From CAVTWH01 sp963850915 (lineage in GTDB: Bacteria; Actinomycetota; Actinomycetes; Mycobacteriales; Micromonosporaceae), in NCBI GenBank assembly GCA_963850915.1, contig CAWKND010000012.1, positions 186,001 through 250,000 of the forward strand: a stretch of 64,000 nucleotides of DNA, in the 5' to 3' direction. The position numbers and the translations under genes are program-made. The notes below the pieces were generated by a model, which saw only the letters and a program-made list of their open reading frames with translations, made no database searches and was not told where the DNA came from. Shown here in pieces: positions 27,852 through 36,416 of the stretch. Numbering within the stretch: the first letter of the stretch is position 1; the number at the start of each line of letters is the position of its first letter.

Positions 27852-28994
27852 CTAGTCGTGCAGCGAGGCGAGCAGGATCTCGCGCACGGTGGCGGTCGCC
27901 GCGTCGAGCGCTCCAAGCAAGACCGGGTCGCCGGTGATGGCGGTGATCTCGACCGCCGTGTCCAGCCGGGTACCGGCCCGCAGCGCCTGAGCCACCGCGT
28001 CCCGTAGCGGGGCGCCACCGGCCTGTGCCACCTCGCCGGCGAGCACCACGAGTTCGGGGTCGAGGACGGCGGCCACCGTGGCCAGTACCATCACCATCCG
28101 GTCGGCCAGTGCCGCCAGGAACTCCGGCCCGGAGGCGCGTACCGCCTCGCCCGGGGTGTCGGCGACAGCCCCGTACCGGGCCGCCAACTCGACAACGGCC
28201 GCCCCGCCGACCAGGTCCTGCAGCTCCCCGGAGTGCTGCGCATCCGGCCCGTACAGCGGCAGGTAGCCGATCTCGCCGGCCCCGCCGCGAGCGCCGCGCA
28301 GCAGCGTACCCCCGAGGTCGATGCCCAGCCCGAGGCCGGCACCGCACCAGATGAGCACGAAGTTCTCGGCCCCGGCCGCCGCCCCGCGCCGCCGCTCCGC
28401 GACGGTGGCCAGGTTGACGTCGTTGTCCACGTCCACCCGGGTACCCAGTCGCGAGCGCAGCTGTGCCACCAGCCCCGGCCGGTCCCAGCCCGGCAGATCG
28501 ACGTGGTGCACCGTCTCGGTACGCGGGTCGAAGGCGCCGGCCACGCCGATCTGTACGCACTCCACCCGGTCCCGCCCGACCGTGGCGGCCAGCTCGTGTA
28601 CCACCGCGGCCACGGCGGCCACCGGGTCGGTACCCCGGAAATCAGTCTGGGTTTCGGCGCGCACCGCCCCGGTCAGGTCGCCGAGCGCGGCCACGATGGA
28701 GCCGGCGGCCGGTGTCTGCCCCTCGCGGACCGAGAGCGCGACGGTGAAGGCGGCGTCCGGGTTGACCGCGTAGACCTCGGCGTTGGGGCCTGGACCGCCG
28801 CTGACGTGCCCAACCACCCCGACCAGCCCGGCCTCGGCCAGCCGGCGTACCGCCTCGGAGACGGTCGGCTTCGACAGGCCGGTGAGTTCCCGCAGCTGGG
28901 GACGGGTGAGCGGGCCACGCCCGAGCAGGTGGGCCAGGGCCGCACTCTCGTTGAGCGCACGCAGCAACCGCGAGGACCCGGTCGGGTGTGTCAA
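27852..28994 (-). CDS. ROK-family transcriptional regulator
   Basis: A 380-aa protein. The N-terminal winged helix-turn-helix reads RPQLRELTGLSKPTVSEAVRRL; the rest is a ROK sugar-kinase-like domain with VDNDVNLATVAE and GLGLGIDLGG. The zinc-binding CxCGxxGC cluster of many ROK proteins is absent; the loop instead reads YGPDAQHSGELQDL. It probably represses a sugar or glycoside operon; none lies adjacent. TTG 28994 is preferred since GGAGGG precedes it and the palindrome at 29015-29031 would then lie upstream; longer starts at 29030 or 29057 are possible. Confidence 0.82.
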   Translation of the reverse strand: MTHPTGSSRLLRALNESAALAHLLGRGPLTRPQLRELTGLSKPTVSEAVRRLAEAGLVGVVGHVSGGPGPNAEVYAVNPDAAFTVALSVREGQTPAAGSIVAALGDLTGAVRAETQTDFRGTDPVAAVAAVVHELAATVGRDRVECVQIGVAGAFDPRTETVHHVDLPGWDRPGLVAQLRSRLGTRVDVDNDVNLATVAERRRGAAAGAENFVLIWCGAGLGLGIDLGGTLLRGARGGAGEIGYLPLYGPDAQHSGELQDLVGGAAVVELAARYGAVADTPGEAVRASGPEFLAALADRMVMVLATVAAVLDPELVVLAGEVAQAGGAPLRDAVAQALRAGTRLDTAVEITAITGDPVLLGALDAATATVREILLASLHD

Positions 28995-29014
28995 GTCCGC
29001 CCTCCGCGTCGTCT

Positions 29015-29031
29015 CGTTACCCCGGGTAACG
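29015..29031. promoter_or_regulatory. Palindrome, possible ROK autoregulation operator
   Basis: CGTTACCCCGGGTAACG is a 17-base palindrome with a single central base, located just upstream of the preferred ROK start and in the region shared with the divergent hydrolase gene. Autoregulation through such a site is common for this family; here it is inferred. Confidence 0.5.
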
Positions 29032-29161
29032 GTAGGGCGGCGAGCGATCAACGTCAACGCGTTGCCGCCGGCATGCCACGGTTGCCCGGTCCGTAGGCCA
29101 TTCTCGCTGGTACGGGGTGGGTTGGCGCGACCGGCGTACCGGGGACCCCTACGCTGGGTAC

Positions 29162-30085
29162 GTGGATATCTCGGCGGACGAGTCGGCCGTACTCATCGAA
29201 GGCCCCTGGGCGCACCGGTTCGTCAACGCCAACGGCAGCCGGTTCCACGTCGTCGAGGCGGGTACCGGCCCGCTGGTGCTGTTCCTGCACGGCTTCCCCG
29301 AGTTCTGGTACGCCTGGCACAAGCAGCTGCGCGACGTCGCCGACGCCGGGTTCCGGGCGGTCGCGGTGGACCTGCGCGGCTACGGTGCCAGCGACAAGCC
29401 GCCGCGCGGGTACGACGGGTACACGCTGGCCAGCGACGTCTCCGGGCTGATCCGGGCGCTCGGCGAGCGCTCCGCGATCCTGGTCGGCGCCGGCTACGGC
29501 GGGATGATGGCGTGGACCGCCGCCGCCTTCCACCCGAAGATGGTCAGCAAGCTGATCGTCTCCGGCGCCGCGCACCCGCTGCGGATGCGCGCATCACTCG
29601 CCGTCGACCCGCGCGGTCAGCTCTCCGCCGCCGGGCCGGTGCTGAAATTCCAACTTCCCCGGTACGAGCACGTGCTCACCCGGGACGACGCCGCCCAGAT
29701 CGGGGTGTTCCTGCGCGAATGGGGCGGACCAGCCTGGGTACGGAGCCCGGAGTTCGCTGCCTACGAGCGGCTCTGCCGGACGGCCATGCAGATCCCGCAG
29801 GTCTCGTTCTGCGCGCTGGAGGCGTACCGGTGGGCGTTCCGCTCGGTACTGCGGCTGCACGGGTACCGCTTCGTCAAGGCACTCCAGCCACCGATGAACA
29901 CGCCGGTACTCCAGCTGCACGGGGCACTGGACACGGCGGTCCTGCCACGCACGGCACAGGGCTCGGGGCGGTACGTGGCGGCCGCGTACGAGTGGCGGCT
30001 GCTGCCCGGCGTCGGGCACTTCCCGCACGTCGAGGTACCCGACCTGGTCACCGGCGAGATCCTGCGCTGGGCCAAGGACCGCTGA
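29162..30085 (+). CDS. Epoxide-hydrolase-like alpha/beta hydrolase lacking the nucleophile (EphE-type position)
   Basis: A 307-aa alpha/beta hydrolase. HGFPEFWYAW (43-52) and GYGASDKPP are typical of epoxide hydrolases. The nucleophile elbow, normally VGHDWGG, reads VGAGYGG (108-114), with Gly111 where the catalytic Asp should be. The later Asp (HGALDTAVLP) and His (GVGHFPHVE) remain. Gene order matches M. tuberculosis ephE (Rv3670) downstream of acs. Either the enzyme uses another chemistry or it has a binding role. GTG 29162 is chosen; TACGCT ends 6 bases before it, suggesting leaderless translation. An alternative start 45 bases upstream exists. Confidence 0.8.
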   Translation: MDISADESAVLIEGPWAHRFVNANGSRFHVVEAGTGPLVLFLHGFPEFWYAWHKQLRDVADAGFRAVAVDLRGYGASDKPPRGYDGYTLASDVSGLIRALGERSAILVGAGYGGMMAWTAAAFHPKMVSKLIVSGAAHPLRMRASLAVDPRGQLSAAGPVLKFQLPRYEHVLTRDDAAQIGVFLREWGGPAWVRSPEFAAYERLCRTAMQIPQVSFCALEAYRWAFRSVLRLHGYRFVKALQPPMNTPVLQLHGALDTAVLPRTAQGSGRYVAAAYEWRLLPGVGHFPHVEVPDLVTGEILRWAKDR

Positions 30086-30153
30086 CCCGGTAGTCTCCGC
30101 ACACGCCGGCGCTCGCCGGTCGACCGCAGCCGTCGACTGGAGCCGGAGCTGCC

Positions 30154-30495
30154 ATGCCATACCCGCGCGCGCTGTCCATCGATGATGAGCAAGTGGGGTG
30201 GTTCGCCGCGGGACTGTTCCTATCCCTCGCCGACGGCTTGCTGATGTGTGTCTGCCTTCTCTCCCAGCTGACGCGGTTCGCCCCGTCCGATCCGGCCGGC
30301 GACGTGACGACCGGTCCGTACCCGCCGCCGGGTGACCCGGTCTACCTCTGGCGCTGGGCGGTGTTCGGCGTGCTCGCGGTACTTGCGGCGCTGGTGGTGA
30401 CGTGGACGCTCCGCGTCTCGCCGAGGACCCGGATCACCGCGCTACTGCTGGCGATGGCGGCCACGCTGCCACTGATCGTCCAGTGGGCTGCCTGA
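30154..30495 (+). CDS. Small three-helix membrane protein
   Basis: A 113-aa protein with hydrophobic segments at about 15-40, 67-88 and 95-112, and a Pro-rich loop (GPYPPPGDP) between the first two. ATG 30154 follows GGAGCCGGAG. No family was recognised. It lies just downstream of the EphE-like gene on the same strand (68-base gap) and converges with the next gene, leaving 6 bases between stops. Confidence 0.7.
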   Translation: MPYPRALSIDDEQVGWFAAGLFLSLADGLLMCVCLLSQLTRFAPSDPAGDVTTGPYPPPGDPVYLWRWAVFGVLAVLAALVVTWTLRVSPRTRITALLLAMAATLPLIVQWAA

Positions 30496-30501
30496 CCGGG
30501 G

Positions 30502-30891
30502 TCAGATGCGCTGTTCGCGGAGTTCGGTGACTTCGGCGACCGGGGCCCAGCCCTGGTAGACGCCGTAGTCGAACTCCTCGAGGCTGAGTGCCGTGGCGAC
30601 CGGCGACTTGCCACCGGTGTACTCCACGCGTAGCCACTCCTCGTGCTGACCGAGCACGATGAACGGCTCCCCCCGCCAGTTGCCGAGGGTACGCACGTAG
30701 ACCAGGTCCTTGACCTCGTCGGCCGGTACGATCCGCCGGTACCGGCCGGCCCGCAGCTCCTCGAAGCCCTCCGCGGGAGTGGCCGAGTAGAGGCGTACCT
30801 CGCTGCTGCCGTCGGGGCTGGCCTCGTATTCGGTACCGTGCCAGGTGGCCACGTACCCGTCCCGCAACGAGACGCTCTCTGCCCCGGTCAT
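30502..30891 (-). CDS. Hypothetical protein paired with the SseB-domain protein
   Basis: A 129-aa, apparently soluble protein, rich in aromatic and acidic residues (YVATWHGTEYEA, GRYRRIVPADEVKDLVYV, WLRVEYTGG, FDYGVYQGWAPV). No signal peptide, helix or catalytic motif was recognised. The ATG follows GGGAGC, 13 bases after the stop of the 514-aa SseB-domain gene; both stop and start regions repeat the string GCGACTCATGA. Tight pairing suggests they work together, for example as chaperone and client or toxin and immunity protein. This is inference only. Confidence 0.65.
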   Translation of the reverse strand: MTGAESVSLRDGYVATWHGTEYEASPDGSSEVRLYSATPAEGFEELRAGRYRRIVPADEVKDLVYVRTLGNWRGEPFIVLGQHEEWLRVEYTGGKSPVATALSLEEFDYGVYQGWAPVAEVTELREQRI

Positions 30892-30904
30892 GAGTCGCTC
30901 CCGC

Positions 30905-32449
30905 TCATGAGTCGCTGTCCAGGGTCGGCGAGGAGATCGGCATCCACCGGGGACCGTCGGCGTCGAGCAGCGCCACCAGCGTCTCCTGCCCTTCGCGGGT
31001 GAGTCGCCACAGCTGGGTACCGTGCGGCAGCCGGGCACTGTCGACCTTGAACTCGGCGATCACGTCATCGGTCTCGCCGGGGGCGAAGCCGTTGCCGCGG
31101 TAGGGCGGGCGCTCGATCATCCAGCCCTGCATGGCGCGCATCCCCGGCTCGTCCCGCCCGCCGTAGGGGATGCGGTAGAGGTTGGGCCGGTAGGCAGTCC
31201 AGCGCAGCAGGTAGACCTCGTCGTCGGAGGGCTTGAACGGGGAGCCGGCGAAGCCCAGTCCGAGCGCGGCGTACATCAGCTCGGGGCTGTCCAGGTGGGC
31301 GACCTCGCTGGCCCGGTGTACGAAGCCGGAGATCCGGTCGTACCCGCGCTCGAGGTAGTAGGTGACCTGGGTCGGGGCGATGGCCTTCTGCATGACGACC
31401 GGGCGCTCCCGCTCCGGTACCGGCCGGGGCGCCACCGGGGCGACCGCCTCGAACTCCACCGACGGCTCGTCGGAGAGGCCGACCTCGGCGGCCCAGCTGG
31501 CCAGCGCGGTGATCTGCGCACCGGGCAGGGTTGCGCCGACCGGAGTGCCCGGGTTGACGGCGAACGACCAACTCTCGTCCGGCCAGATCCGGATCAGGTG
31601 GGCGAACTTCACGGTCACGTAGTCACCCGGGCCGAGCCGTTCGATCATGCGCTCGGGCGAGGTGAAGACCACCACGTAGGGCTGGCCGTCGACGTTCTCG
31701 TGCCGCCACTCGAAGCCGGTGTCGCCCGGCCGGGCCGAGGCCGACGCGCCGACCGGGGTCGGGATGTGCACCTTGGCCAGCAGCAGTGTGGAGAGGAAGG
31801 TATCGGTCTGCCCACCTGTCGCGGCGTCGAGCAGGTTGGCCTCGACCTCGTTGGCCGGGACGAACGTGGGCTCGTCGCGGCGGACCGGCGACGCGAGCGG
31901 ATCGGCTGGCTGCGCCGGACCGGGTACGGCCGGCGGCGGCGCCTGGCGATCCTGGTCAGCCGGGGCGATGGCGCGCAGGCCGGCCGGTACCGCGGCGGCA
32001 CCGCGCACCCGGGAGGCCGCCTCGACCCGGGCCCGAGCGCCGATGGTACGGCCGGGTAGCCGCACGTCGCCGCGGGACAGCTGGGCAACGAACCAGGCCG
32101 GCAGGTAGCCCTCGATCGGCAGGCCCGGGTTGACCGCCAGCCACCACTCGTGGTTGGGCCACGCCTCGGCCAGGTCATGGAACTCCACCGGCCGCGCCGT
32201 CGAGGAGTTTTCGCCGAGACACTCGCGCATCGCCTCGTAGGAGGTGAAGGCGAGGACGTGGGTACGACCGCCGGTGGCCCAGGTCCCCCAGCCCATCGGC
32301 GCGCGCCCGGCCAGTGCTTCCGGGGAAACCGGCAACAACAGTGCACCGCGCCCGAGGATCTGGAAGTAGAGCTCCTGGTCACCCGAGCGAAGGGCATCAC
32401 GCATCGCCATCTCGGCCTCGGTGGCCGGTTCCCACTCGGTCACGGGCAC
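30905..32449 (-). CDS. Two SseB domains plus uncharacterised C-terminal domain, in ESX locus
   Basis: A 514-aa protein. Two copies of an SseB N-terminal-like domain lie at about 1-135 and 200-330; each contains a pattern like L-A-F/V-V-F-TS followed by W-x-[LF]-AVNPG. A Pro/Ala-rich linker (about 140-195) separates them. The last 160 residues form a separate domain with YYLERGYDRISGFVHRASEV, LYRIPYGG and PPYRGNGFAPG, for which I recognise no family. SseB-domain proteins recur in actinobacterial type VII secretion loci, and this one is followed by a small partner gene. No signal peptide. Product location unknown; a secreted or ESX-associated role is inferred from neighbours. Confidence 0.7.
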   Translation of the reverse strand: MPVTEWEPATEAEMAMRDALRSGDQELYFQILGRGALLLPVSPEALAGRAPMGWGTWATGGRTHVLAFTSYEAMRECLGENSSTARPVEFHDLAEAWPNHEWWLAVNPGLPIEGYLPAWFVAQLSRGDVRLPGRTIGARARVEAASRVRGAAAVPAGLRAIAPADQDRQAPPPAVPGPAQPADPLASPVRRDEPTFVPANEVEANLLDAATGGQTDTFLSTLLLAKVHIPTPVGASASARPGDTGFEWRHENVDGQPYVVVFTSPERMIERLGPGDYVTVKFAHLIRIWPDESWSFAVNPGTPVGATLPGAQITALASWAAEVGLSDEPSVEFEAVAPVAPRPVPERERPVVMQKAIAPTQVTYYLERGYDRISGFVHRASEVAHLDSPELMYAALGLGFAGSPFKPSDDEVYLLRWTAYRPNLYRIPYGGRDEPGMRAMQGWMIERPPYRGNGFAPGETDDVIAEFKVDSARLPHGTQLWRLTREGQETLVALLDADGPRWMPISSPTLDSDS

Positions 32450-32621
32450 ACCTCCACCGACAGTGACTCTCTCCGGGACTACTCCCGCGGAACTTAACCT
32501 ACAAGGCTACGGCCCCCGCGCACAGCCTCGCGTACTCGAGGACGCGCCGGTCATCGGTCGTCGGAGCCCCGACAGACAGTGGGGACAGCGACACCGGTCA
32601 CTTGGCCGGTACCATCCCCGG

Positions 32622-33836
32622 GTGCTTCGCAGACGAGCAGTGCGAGCAGTACCGGGCCTCGGCACCGTACTCCTCGCGCTCGCGGCGACGCTCGGCTGGT
32701 CGGGCATTGGCGCGCCGGCCGCCTTCGCCGCCACAGCGTGCCCCGCAGGTCTCGCTCCGCCCACCGCGCAGCCGATCACCGATCAGCCGTGGCCCCAGCA
32801 GCGCTACGACCTCGACCGGCTGGCCGGGATCGCGGACGGCAGCGGTGTCACCGTTGCCGTCATCGACTCCGGCGTCGACCCGGACCAGCCGGCCCTACGT
32901 GGTCGGGTGATCGCCGGCGCCGACCTGCTCGCCGACGATGCGGGCGAGCAGGACTGTGTCGGCCACGGGACCGCGGTGGCCAGCATCATCGCGGCCACTC
33001 CGACGGAGGGTTCGGGGCTGCGCGGGGTGGCGCCGGGGGTACGCATCCTGCCGATCCGGGTGACCGAGCGCACCGCCGAGGACAACCACGCCGCTCGCGA
33101 CGGGTCGGCTGCCGGGCTGGCCGGCGCCATCCACACCGCCGTCGACCGGGGCGCCCGGGTACTCAACATCTCGATGGTGCTCAGTACCGACGACGCGGGC
33201 GTGGCCAGCGCCGTGCGGTACGCGCTGGCGCACGAGGTCGTGGTGGTGGCGGCTGCCGGTAACGGGCACCGGAGCGACGGCGGAGCTGACCCGGCGTCAT
33301 ACCCGGCCGCGTACCCGGGCGTGATCGGGGTCGGGGCGATCGGGCCAGACGGGCAGCGGCTGGCCGAGTCGCAGGTCGGCAAGTACGTCAGCCTGACCGC
33401 GCCGGGGGACTCGGTGATCGCGGCGACGCTGCCGCGCGGGCTGGCGACCTTCGCGGGTACCAGCTTCGCGGCGCCCTTCGTTGCCGGCGCAGCCGCTCTG
33501 GTCATCCAGCGGTACCCCCAGTTGGGTACCGCTGCGGTGGCACAGCGCCTGTACTCGACCGCCGACCCGGCACCGGAGGGCGGCCAGAGCACGAGCTACG
33601 GGTACGGCATCGTCAACCCGTACCGCGCCGCCACCGGAGCCGATCCCGGGCCGGTACCGAGCCCGGTGGCCGCGTCAGCCGCTCCGGCACGCACGCCCGT
33701 AGCCGCCCGCCACAGACGTAGCCTGGCCCCGGCCATCCCGCTCGCCGCTGGCGCCATCGTGCTGGTGGCCATGGTGATCCTGCTGGCCGAAGTCGTGCCC
33801 CGGGGCGCGAAACGCGGCTGGCGCCCCGGCGACTGA
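32622..33836 (+). CDS. mycP: Mycosin, type VII secretion-associated serine protease
   Basis: A 404-aa subtilisin-like protease. A signal peptide (residues 1-37, ending AFAATAC) is followed by the catalytic triad Asp82 (VIDSGVD), His115 (VGHGTAVAS) and Ser281 (GTSFAAPFVAG), with Asn214 for the oxyanion hole. A Pro/Ala linker leads to a C-terminal membrane helix and basic tail, so the protease faces outward and is anchored. This is the architecture of mycosins of ESX systems. GTG 32622 is chosen as it directly precedes the signal peptide; TACCAT ends 6 bases upstream, suggesting a leaderless message. It is divergent from the SseB-domain gene. Confidence 0.92.
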   Translation: MLRRRAVRAVPGLGTVLLALAATLGWSGIGAPAAFAATACPAGLAPPTAQPITDQPWPQQRYDLDRLAGIADGSGVTVAVIDSGVDPDQPALRGRVIAGADLLADDAGEQDCVGHGTAVASIIAATPTEGSGLRGVAPGVRILPIRVTERTAEDNHAARDGSAAGLAGAIHTAVDRGARVLNISMVLSTDDAGVASAVRYALAHEVVVVAAAGNGHRSDGGADPASYPAAYPGVIGVGAIGPDGQRLAESQVGKYVSLTAPGDSVIAATLPRGLATFAGTSFAAPFVAGAAALVIQRYPQLGTAAVAQRLYSTADPAPEGGQSTSYGYGIVNPYRAATGADPGPVPSPVAASAAPARTPVAARHRRSLAPAIPLAAGAIVLVAMVILLAEVVPRGAKRGWRPGD

Positions 33837-33856
33837 GCGCCCGCCATCGCGAGTGG

Positions 33857-33954
33857 GAGCAAGCCGAAGACAGGAACCAAGGCGACCGGGAGTCGAGCAA
33901 GCCGAAGGCAGGAACCAAGGCGCCTCCGACCGCGGGGCCGAGCAAGAGCGAAGG
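33857..33954. repeat. 38-bp period repeat after mycP
   Basis: The segment GAGCAAGCCGAAG plus 15 further bases occurs at 33857-33884 and 33895-33922, with a partial third copy from 33940 running into the terminator stem. Confidence 0.75.
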
Positions 33955-33987
33955 GCCGGATCACCCCCACGGGATCCGGCCCTTCGC
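33948..33987. terminator. Bidirectional terminator between mycP and esxA
   Basis: A perfect 15-bp stem (33948-33962 with 33973-33987, 10-base loop), core CGAAGGGCCGGATC. It separates convergent mycP and the leftward esx genes and can stop transcription from both sides. Confidence 0.85.
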
Positions 33988-34039
33988 GTGCCCACCGCTC
34001 CAGTTTGCTGCCGGTCATCGGACCGGCAGTGCGACAGGG

Positions 34040-34339
34040 TCAGCTGAACAGGTTGCGGTTGGCGTTCTCGGCGGCGAGGTAGTCGGCGGCCGACTGGTCC
34101 ACCGCGTTCTTGATGCCGCGCAGCATGCTCGCCAGGTCACCGGCGGCCGCGCGCCACTTGGCCTGGCGGGCGTCGTAGGCCTCGCGGGCGTCGCCGCTCC
34201 AGCCGGCCACCAGCGTGGCGCCATCCTTCTCCAGCGTGTCGAGCTGGCTGTGCAGGGTGTTGAGAGCGGTCTGGATGTCGTCGCTCGCCTTGTGCAGCGC
34301 GGCGAAGCTGACGACCAGAGTGCCGTCGGAGGTTGCCAT
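34040..34339 (-). CDS. esxA: WXG100 protein, EsxA-like
   Basis: A 99-aa helical hairpin protein of the ESAT-6 family, exported by type VII secretion. The turn motif WSG is at 47-49, and the C-terminal helix ends YLAAENANRNLFS; the aromatic-acid export signal (YxxxD/E) can be read as YLAAE. ATG 34339 follows GGGGAG. It is downstream of a second WXG100 gene, and the pair probably forms a heterodimer. The 182 bases between them contain a tandem repeat. Confidence 0.9.
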   Translation of the reverse strand: MATSDGTLVVSFAALHKASDDIQTALNTLHSQLDTLEKDGATLVAGWSGDAREAYDARQAKWRAAAGDLASMLRGIKNAVDQSAADYLAAENANRNLFS

Positions 34340-34362
34340 GTCGATTCTCCCCAGTGGTCATT

Positions 34363-34480
34363 GATTTCCCGTGCTCGTCGATTCCGGTGCTCGTCGATTC
34401 CGGTGCTCGCTGATTCCGGTGCTCGCCGATTCCCGTGCCGTTGATTCCGGTGCTCGCCGATTCCCGTGCTCGTTGATTTC
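34363..34480 (-). repeat. 16-bp imperfect tandem repeat between the two esx genes
   Basis: About seven and a half copies of a unit like GATTCCGGTGCTCGTC (units 15-17 bases; beginnings at 34363, 34380, 34396, 34412, 34428, 34443, 34459 and 34475). It occupies nearly all of the gap upstream of esxA except the ribosome binding site. Confidence 0.9.
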
Positions 34481-34521
34481 GCAGCGGTCGGTCACTGCCC
34501 GGTGGTCGTCGGCTCCCGCAC

Positions 34522-34839
34522 TCAGAGCGGCAGGATCCGGCCGCTACCGGCGGCGCCGATGTTGGCGGCCGCGCTGTCGTCGGTGGCGGCGTAGGCACCC
34601 GCGGCGACCCGGATGGCATCCGCCGTCTGCGAAAGCGCCTCGTTGAGCGCCTGCTGGTCGGCCGACCACTGCATCTTGACCTGTGTGAAGGACCCGCCAC
34701 CCCGGCCCTGCCAGGCCGTCTGCAGCCCCTCCAACTCGCCCATCAGCTGCTGCAGCATCCGCTGCAGGTCGGCGTTGACGTCGTTGAATCTGGCCGCTGT
34801 GGTCCGCATGACCTGCTCTTGCGCCTGCGTCGTGCTCAC
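34522..34839 (-). CDS. esxB: WXG100 protein, EsxB (CFP-10)-like
   Basis: A 105-aa helical hairpin protein with WQG at 43-45. The C-terminal part, after the second helix (ALSQTADAIRVAAGAYAATD), carries a flexible tail; YAATD fits the YxxxD/E export signal of type VII substrates. GTG 34839 follows GTGAGG; the longer open frame upstream has no helix pattern and was rejected. It is the first gene of the esxB-esxA pair. Confidence 0.88.
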   Translation of the reverse strand: MSTTQAQEQVMRTTAARFNDVNADLQRMLQQLMGELEGLQTAWQGRGGGSFTQVKMQWSADQQALNEALSQTADAIRVAAGAYAATDDSAAANIGAAGSGRILPL

Positions 34840-34966
34840 CCGCGCCTCACCCCGCTCCCTGACCCCAGTGCCGTTGTGCGCTGGACCTGGCTGACGGTAG
34901 TGGTACTTCTCGATGCCACGCCAGGTTGGATTTCGAGCTGTGGATAACTTCCGGCATCCCACTCAG

Positions 34967-34989
34967 AAACCGTCCATTCAGGACGGTTG
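34967..34989. terminator. Small hairpin at the end of eccB
   Basis: AACCGTCC (34968-34975) pairs perfectly with GGACGGTT (34981-34988) around ATTCA, overlapping the eccB stop codon. Weak as a terminator since no T tract follows; it may limit readthrough to esxB. Confidence 0.4.
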
Positions 34990-36363
34990 GCCGGCTGCCG
35001 CGGGGTCGAGTACCGGGCCGGCCGGTACCAGGGCGACGAGGGCGCTGGGTACCCGTACCGGGGTGGTACCGGCGTAGCCGAGCAGAGCGGCGACATCGGT
35101 ACTGGGCAGCGGGTACCGGCGGGCCACATCCGTGACCAGGCACAGCGCTCCGCCGGTGGCGGTCGCCGAGGACACCGCCTCGACCAGCGCGCCGTGCCCC
35201 GGGGGTACCACGATGCGGTCTGCCAACCGGCCGCCGCCCGCAGTCGCGCCACCCACCGTGGCGGCATCGTCCGCCGCGTCGACCGTGGCGTCGACGGTGA
35301 TGGTGGCGGCCGCCCCGGTGGGTACCGCCGCGCACGCTACAGCCGCGGACCCCGGGTGGGCGAGGCCGGGAGTGCTGCGCGGCAAGGCATCCGGGCTGTC
35401 CGCGAGGGCGGCGACCGGCGCCTGCGCGAACTGCGCCTGGCTGATCTCCCGCGCCCCGGCCCGCCCCAGCACCCGCGCCAGATCCGGATCGGCGAGCAGC
35501 AGATCCGCCTGTACCTGGGAAATCGGCGCCAGCCCGGCGGCGAGTACCACGCCGTACTGCTTCGCACCGCCCTGTGCCTGGGAGACGAGTACGGTGCCGA
35601 CCGGGTACCCGGGGAGTGCGGTGGTCGGCTGGCCACCGCCGGGGATCTGCGGCGGTACCAGATCGGGGCCGGCACCGACCGCGTCGATCAGCGCGGGCGC
35701 GACCGGGGTGACCGGCTCGCTGCCCCAGCTGAACGCGCTGCGGACCAGTTGTGGCTGCGGGATGCGCAGCGCGCTGGCGTGCCAGAGCAGGTAGAGCGTG
35801 CCGTCCGGAGTCTGCGCGAGCAAACCGTTGTCGCCCAACGGATGCCCGCCGGTCGGCGAGCTGCCGACGTAGAGCACCGAGAGCGGACTGCCACCGGAGA
35901 GCCGTGCGGAGCAGAGACTCCACGCCCCACCGGCGAGATTTCCCTTGCCGGGTAACGAGTCTGGCGCATCCGGGATGCCCAGCGACGCGCCCCGGGCCAC
36001 GCCGGCCAGCCGGGCGGCGGAGACCGTCGCCGTCTTCGCCGAGGCGCCCGCGAGCAGCCTGGCCGAGGCGTAGTTCAGCACCGGGTGCAGTTTGCCGTCG
36101 AGGAAGACGTACCGGGCGCCGGTGTTCTGCTCCACGATCACCGTGCCGGGCGCCTGCCAGTCGCTCGAACTACCGGGCTTGACCAGGCCGTACACCGTGA
36201 TTCCGGCGAGCGACAGCGCGGCCAGCAGCAGGCCGGCGAGGGTGGCACCGGCGAGCCGGCGGCCGGGCGACTGGGCAGCGTCCGGCTCGCGCAGCACCAG
36301 GGCGGCGACCACGCGCTGTACCGAGAACTGGTACGAGTGCAGCTGATCCTGGCGCGAGGCCAT
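34978..36363 (-). CDS. eccB: Type VII secretion membrane protein EccB
   Basis: A 461-aa protein: the conserved EccB start MASRQDQLHSYQFSVQRVVAAL, one membrane helix (about 38-58), then a large extracytoplasmic domain with the repeats and paired cysteines (CSARL, CAAVP, CLVTD) typical of the family. EccB is a core ring component of the ESX membrane complex. ATG 36363 has GGGGGGA at better spacing than the ATG three bases earlier. It is divergent from eccE and lies upstream of esxB. Confidence 0.93.
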   Translation of the reverse strand: MASRQDQLHSYQFSVQRVVAALVLREPDAAQSPGRRLAGATLAGLLLAALSLAGITVYGLVKPGSSSDWQAPGTVIVEQNTGARYVFLDGKLHPVLNYASARLLAGASAKTATVSAARLAGVARGASLGIPDAPDSLPGKGNLAGGAWSLCSARLSGGSPLSVLYVGSSPTGGHPLGDNGLLAQTPDGTLYLLWHASALRIPQPQLVRSAFSWGSEPVTPVAPALIDAVGAGPDLVPPQIPGGGQPTTALPGYPVGTVLVSQAQGGAKQYGVVLAAGLAPISQVQADLLLADPDLARVLGRAGAREISQAQFAQAPVAALADSPDALPRSTPGLAHPGSAAVACAAVPTGAAATITVDATVDAADDAATVGGATAGGGRLADRIVVPPGHGALVEAVSSATATGGALCLVTDVARRYPLPSTDVAALLGYAGTTPVRVPSALVALVPAGPVLDPAAAGQPS

Positions 36364-36416
36364 CATTCCCCCCGGGTCGGCGTTCCGGGCAATACGATAG
36401 GCGGCCGGGCGTATCG

